Below are positions 60,591-64,000 of a stretch of DNA of 64,000 nt, in pieces (the first letter of the stretch is position 1; the number at the start of each line of letters is the position of its first letter). This DNA is from Microlunatus soli (lineage in GTDB: Bacteria; Actinomycetota; Actinomycetes; Propionibacteriales; Propionibacteriaceae). The position numbers and the translations under genes were made by a program. The stretch lies in assembly GCF_900105385.1 (NCBI RefSeq), contig NZ_LT629772.1, forward strand, positions 4,712,001 through 4,776,000. The letters are read 5' to 3'. The notes under the pieces are model-generated. The model worked only from the letters and a program-made list of their open reading frames with translations, made no database searches and had not been told where the DNA came from.

Positions 60591-61043
60591 TCAGCTCGGC
60601 CGTGGGGTGATCCCCAGGCCGGGTGCCGGCTGATCGGGGCTGCCGGTCTCATCGAAGGTGTTGACCATTGCGTACGCGGCCCGGCTGAGGTAGTCCCAGA
60701 AGATCTGGTCCTGTTCAGCGGGCAGGGCGACTTCGTCCAGGGCGGCCCGCATGTGCTGCAGCCAGCGGTCCCGCATGTCCGGGGTGACGGCGAACGGCAG
60801 GTGCCGCATCCGCAGCCGCGGATGGCCGCGCTGCTCGCTGTAGGTCGTCGGGCCACCCCAGTACTGCTCCAGGAACATCCGCAGCCGCACCTCCGCCGGC
60901 CCCAGATCCTCCTCCGGGTAGAGCGCCCGCAGTTCGGGGTCGTCGGCCACGCCGAGGTAGAAGTGGTGCACCAGCTTCTCGAAGACTGGTGCGCCGCCGA
61001 ACTGTTCGTAGAAGGTCTGGGTGCTGGGCTCATGACTGGACAT
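60591..61043 (-). CDS. glbO: Group II truncated haemoglobin (GlbO)
   Basis: Haemoglobin of 150 residues with the two-over-two fold. Haem-pocket residues are at expected places: Tyr29 (B10, HHFYLGV), Tyr42 (CD1 region, RALYPEED), proximal His81 (LRMRHLPFAVT) and Trp94 (G8, MRDRWLQH). QYWGGPTTYSEQRGHPRLRM is characteristic of actinobacterial GlbO. It likely binds oxygen or handles peroxide and NO at the membrane. Start ATG 61043. This is the second group II globin within 3.5 kb; the first is fused to an ABM domain. Confidence 0.94.
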   Translation of the reverse strand: MSSHEPSTQTFYEQFGGAPVFEKLVHHFYLGVADDPELRALYPEEDLGPAEVRLRMFLEQYWGGPTTYSEQRGHPRLRMRHLPFAVTPDMRDRWLQHMRAALDEVALPAEQDQIFWDYLSRAAYAMVNTFDETGSPDQPAPGLGITPRPS

Positions 61044-61072
61044 CACTGCCCATTGTGACGCACCGCCGGCGT

Positions 61073-61242
61073 GGCTCAGCCTCGATCCACCGATGTGCCG
61101 CGTAGCGAGCGGCACCAGACGGGTGCATCGGCAAGGCGCCGACGCGAGGGCGGTCTGGTTGACCGTTGAGCGGCGGCAACGCCGCCGATGTGCCCGGATG
61201 GGGCCGCGCAGTAGCGGCACATCGGTGGATCGAGGCTTAGCC
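61073..61242. mobile_element. 170-bp inverted-repeat element between globin and oxidase genes
   Basis: Arms 61073-61101 and 61214-61242 (29 nt) are complementary with one mismatch; 24 bp (61078-61101 / 61214-61237) are perfect. A second nested hairpin uses GTGCCGC...GCGGCAC at the left arm. The element supplies the stop codon of the oxidase gene. Small non-coding palindromic element or strong bidirectional terminator. Confidence 0.6.
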
Positions 61243-62709
61243 AGGCAGGGAGTAGCGGGAGTCGAAGACGCCGTGCGGATCGTACGACTTGTTGATGGAG
61301 ACCAGCTTGGAGTAGTTGGCGCCGTAGTAGTCGGAGAGCTCGCGGCCCGGCTCGAGATAGTTGACGTAGCCGCCGACCGACGCGCTGCCGATCGCGCCGT
61401 GGCACCGCTCCACCCAGGCCGCGGCCTTGTCCAGGTTGGTGCTGCCGGTCTTGGTCAGACCGACATACCACTGCACATCAGCCAGGGCACTCCGCCAACG
61501 AAACGCCGTGCTGCCGGCCGAGTGGTCTGCCACGGCCCCGCCGAGCGGGTCGAAGATCGCCGCCACCGATCCGGCGCCGTCCCAGCTGCCGACCGCCCGG
61601 ATCACCTTGTCGGCCCGGTCGCCGTAGATCTTGGATCCGACGACATCGGAGCCCGCATACCAGGACTGTCGCTTGCTGCCGGCCGATCCGCCGGCGAACC
61701 AGCTCATCGCTCCGGCGTGCGACTCCTGCCAGATCTGCTTGCTGGACGGCGATTTTCCGATCGCGGACACGATCGCCCTGATCTCGGCCGACGCGCTGCC
61801 GTCCCAGCAGACACCGGTGATGCTCGGCGTCACGGCACCACCGGAGGAGTCCAGATGCAGATTGGCCCAACTGTGCCGCGGCTGCTCGGCGAGCCGATGC
61901 TGCCAGCCGGTCAGGACGCGATGGGCGTCCTTGGACGACCAGCGCAACCGGAAGATCTCGCCCGGCAATGCGGGATAGGTCTTGTACCGCAGCCAGGTGA
62001 CGATGCCGATGTTGCCGCCACCACCGCCACGCATCGCCCAGAACATGTCGGACAGATGGCTGCTGGTCGGATTGTGCACCAGACCGTCGGCCGTGACGAT
62101 CGACGCCGTGGTCAGCGCGTCCTGGGTCAGCCCGTACAGCCGGTTTTCGGTGCCGATGCCGCCGCCCAGGGTGAGTCCGGCAGCGCCGACGGTCGGGCAG
62201 GTGCCGGTCGGCACCGTACGGCGGTGCTTGTCCAGTGCGGTGTGCAGGGCTCCGAGCCGGACTCCGGCGCCGATCGAGACCGACTTGTCGGAGTGGTAGA
62301 CGATCTTGTTCATGCCTCCGACATCGATCACCAGGACACCGTTGCCGGTGGAGGCGCCGACGTAGGAATGGCCGCCCGACCGAGGCCGCGGTTTGAGGTC
62401 GTACTTGACGGTGAACCGGAGCGCTTCGGACACGTCGGTGGTGTTCGCCGCGCGCACGATCGCCAACGGGCGTTGACCGTCGCGGCGCGGGTCGAAGGTC
62501 TTCAGCGCGCTGGTGTAGCCGTCATCGCCCGGACGGTAGAGCCGTCCGTCCAGTTGCTTGCGCAGTGCTGTCCAGGCCGACGCGGGCGGATTGCCCGAGG
62601 CCATCGCGGGACGGGCGGCGATCGGACCGGCCAGCCCGGCACCGAGCACGGCTGCGGAGCCGCCGACGAACGTTCGGCGGGCGATTTTGGCGTCATGAAC
62701 GGAGGACAT
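61237..62709 (-). CDS. Tat-secreted berberine-bridge-type FAD oxidase
   Basis: Secreted flavoprotein of 490 residues. The N-terminus (KIARRTFVGGSAAVLGAGLA) is a twin-arginine signal with cleavage near AMASGN. The PCMH FAD domain includes PRSGGHSYVGAS with His114 and GTCPTVGAAGLTLGGGIG with Cys171, the two residues that bind FAD covalently in berberine-bridge enzymes and sugar oxidases. The C-terminal BBE motif is YVNYLEPGRELSDYYGANYS followed by KSYDPHGVFDSRYSLPG. Substrate is likely a carbohydrate or alkaloid-like compound, not determinable here. ATG 62709 chosen from the signal peptide. Confidence 0.92.
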   Translation of the reverse strand: MSSVHDAKIARRTFVGGSAAVLGAGLAGPIAARPAMASGNPPASAWTALRKQLDGRLYRPGDDGYTSALKTFDPRRDGQRPLAIVRAANTTDVSEALRFTVKYDLKPRPRSGGHSYVGASTGNGVLVIDVGGMNKIVYHSDKSVSIGAGVRLGALHTALDKHRRTVPTGTCPTVGAAGLTLGGGIGTENRLYGLTQDALTTASIVTADGLVHNPTSSHLSDMFWAMRGGGGGNIGIVTWLRYKTYPALPGEIFRLRWSSKDAHRVLTGWQHRLAEQPRHSWANLHLDSSGGAVTPSITGVCWDGSASAEIRAIVSAIGKSPSSKQIWQESHAGAMSWFAGGSAGSKRQSWYAGSDVVGSKIYGDRADKVIRAVGSWDGAGSVAAIFDPLGGAVADHSAGSTAFRWRSALADVQWYVGLTKTGSTNLDKAAAWVERCHGAIGSASVGGYVNYLEPGRELSDYYGANYSKLVSINKSYDPHGVFDSRYSLPG

Positions 62710-62861
62710 GTGCCGAGTGTCCGGCTCGCCCGCACCGGTCCGGTCACGGTGCAGGCACGGGGCGGACAAGAGGGGGCACCGATTCGGGCAATGAGCGATC
62801 GGGCATGATCACGGGTAGCAGGACCGCAGCACAGATACCGCATTCGACAACGGGAGATGAC

Positions 62862-63290
62862 ATGGCAACCGTCCGCACCGCCAACGCACATTGGGAAGGC
62901 TCGCTGTTCGAGGGCCAAGGCACCGTCGAGCTCGCCTCGTCCGGGATCGGCAGCTACCCGGTCACCTGGGCCTCGCGCGCCGAGGAGGCGAACGGCAAGA
63001 CCAGCCCCGAGGAGCTGATCGCGGCCGCGCACTCGACCTGCTTCTCGATGGCCTTCTCCAACGGGCTGGCCAAGGCCGGTACGCCGCCGACCGCGCTGGA
63101 CACCACCGCCGAGGTGACCTTCCAGCCGGGTGAGGGCATCACCGGCATCAAGCTGATCGTCAAGGGCGCGGTCCCGGGCCTGAACGCCGAGCAGTTCGCC
63201 GCTGCCGCCGAGGACGCCAAGACCAACTGCCCGGTCAGCCAGGCGCTCGCCGGCACCACGATCACCCTCGAGGCGACCCTCGCCGAGTAA
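62862..63290 (+). CDS. osmC: OsmC-family peroxiredoxin
   Basis: Peroxide-reducing protein of 142 residues with the OsmC/Ohr fold. The redox cysteines are Cys60 (AAAHSTCFSMAFSNGL) and Cys123 (AKTNCPVSQALAG). The N-terminal Arg/Glu region matches OsmC more than Ohr. It would reduce organic hydroperoxides with a thiol reductant. ATG 62862 has GGGAG 6 bp upstream. Divergent from the FAD oxidase gene, whose product would generate hydrogen peroxide outside the cell; a functional link is speculative. Confidence 0.94.
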   Translation: MATVRTANAHWEGSLFEGQGTVELASSGIGSYPVTWASRAEEANGKTSPEELIAAAHSTCFSMAFSNGLAKAGTPPTALDTTAEVTFQPGEGITGIKLIVKGAVPGLNAEQFAAAAEDAKTNCPVSQALAGTTITLEATLAE

Positions 63291-63317
63291 GAACGTCGAG
63301 GGTCGGTGGGCTGCCGC

Positions 63318-63974
63318 TCACCGACCCTCCGGCGTCTCCGACGGGGTAGCGGGCGTGATCGGCGTCGGGCGTCCGTTGCCCGAGCCCTGGCTGTAATTGG
63401 CGACCTTGGCGATGTCGCCGTTGCGGAAGTACCAGATGGTGCCGCTGTCGTCACGGAGCTGGGTGACCCGCAGCCCGATCTCCTCGACGACGCCGTCGAT
63501 GTCGCCGACCTGGACGTAGTCGCCCATCCCGAGCTGGTCCTCGAAGAGGATGAAAATGCCGGAGATGATGTCCCGCAGGATGGTCTGCACGCCGAAGGCG
63601 ACGGCGATGCCGACGATCGACGTCCCGGCCAGCAGGGCGGCGATGTTGAAGTGCAGCTCCTGCAAGATCATCAGCACCACGATCACCAGCAGGATGATCG
63701 TGACGGTGCTCCGGCCCAGAGATCCGAGCGCACCGATCCGCTGCTCACGCCGCTTGTCCATCGATGTGGCCCGGGCGACCAACCGGGCGGCCCTGTTGTC
63801 GGTGACCTTGCGCGGCACCACCGGCCGTCGCTCATGGGACTGACGGGTCACCATCATCCGGACGGCCTTGTCGATCATCCGGACCGCGATGAACCGGACG
63901 ATCCCGGCGACGATCAGGATCAGCGCGATCTTGACCGGCACGAACCACATCGACTCGAAGAAGTTCTCAAGCAT
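63318..63974 (-). CDS. MscS-family mechanosensitive channel
   Basis: Small-conductance mechanosensitive channel homologue of 218 residues. Helices: VPVKIALILIVAGIVRFIAV, VTIILLVIVVLMILQELHFN and the pore-lining helix IAALLAGTSIVGIAVAFGVQ; then TILRDIISGIFILFEDQLGM and the beta domain DYVQVGDIDGVVEEIGLRVT, typical of MscS. The C-terminal alpha/beta cage is shortened (ends SQGSGNGRPTPITPATPSET), so the cytoplasmic vestibule is incomplete relative to E. coli MscS. ATG 63974 has GGAGGGGG upstream, so the gene is complete. Confidence 0.92.
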   Translation of the reverse strand: MLENFFESMWFVPVKIALILIVAGIVRFIAVRMIDKAVRMMVTRQSHERRPVVPRKVTDNRAARLVARATSMDKRREQRIGALGSLGRSTVTIILLVIVVLMILQELHFNIAALLAGTSIVGIAVAFGVQTILRDIISGIFILFEDQLGMGDYVQVGDIDGVVEEIGLRVTQLRDDSGTIWYFRNGDIAKVANYSQGSGNGRPTPITPATPSETPEGR

Positions 63975-64000
63975 CCGATCCCCCTCCGAACCTCGGATCG

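Overview
The window is a 64 kb stretch of GC-rich (roughly 68% by eye) actinobacterial chromosome. Evidence for this includes PafA and PafB/PafC of the pupylation locus, a DprE1-type oxidase, actinobacterial gene order (pyrG, Nudix, xerD, parA, scpA, scpB, rluB), GTG starts and many apparently leaderless promoters. A Propionibacteriales organism of the Microlunatus type is my best guess, but no rRNA or other species marker is present. I saw no tRNA, rRNA, CRISPR array, complete insertion sequence or prophage.

Layout. 1-3.2 kb: the 3' part of a MurJ flippase gene and a GT-C polyprenol-phosphate glycosyltransferase. 3.3-8 kb: pyrG, a Nudix hydrolase, alanine dehydrogenase and xerD. 8-9.8 kb, minus strand: an ECF sigma factor overlapping an O6-alkylguanine repair gene, and a DHFR-like protein. 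10-16.1 kb: one tightly overlapping run parA, a ribbon-helix-helix-like protein, scpA, scpB and an rluB-type pseudouridine synthase, followed closely by pafA. 16.3-30.6 kb: an FKBP lipoprotein, then after a 5.4 kb interruption of small regulatory and enzyme genes (including gluQ) come pafB, pafC, a small membrane protein, tatA, tatC, a lipid kinase and a Ski2-like helicase. 30.6-39.3 kb: small stress and regulator genes, a TerC transporter behind a yybP-ykoY type (manganese) riboswitch, a second lipid kinase, a very large FAD/Fe-S dehydrogenase, and MarR and PadR regulators.

39.4-45.4 kb: a membrane protein with a Tat-exported multicopper oxidase behind a strong palindromic operator, a long-chain acyl-CoA synthetase, a methyltransferase and an unknown membrane-anchored protein. 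45.4-51.3 kb: an L-rhamnose catabolic locus with a divergent LacI regulator, isomerase, bifunctional aldolase/dehydrogenase and rhamnulokinase. 51.3-55 kb looks accessory: a decayed TPR gene, a MITE-like inverted-repeat element, an FAD monooxygenase and a HipBA toxin-antitoxin pair with three evenly spaced operators. 55-64 kb: a DUF4185 protein, DprE1, an ABM/truncated-haemoglobin fusion with an HxlR regulator, a thioesterase, a polyol dehydrogenase, a second truncated haemoglobin, a berberine-bridge-like oxidase, OsmC and an MscS channel.

Themes that cut across genes: (1) perfect TANNNT -10 boxes lie 5-9 bp before the start codon of about 17 genes, indicating leaderless transcription; (2) the palindrome TTGATCAA is strongly over-represented and three convergent gene pairs end with abutting stop codons that form TGATCA; (3) tandem duplications span the stop codons of three genes; (4) a REP-type palindrome occurs three times, once in frame inside scpB; (5) each of the four genes parA to scpB carries a low-complexity tail, and three of these contain 15-bp in-frame repeats.
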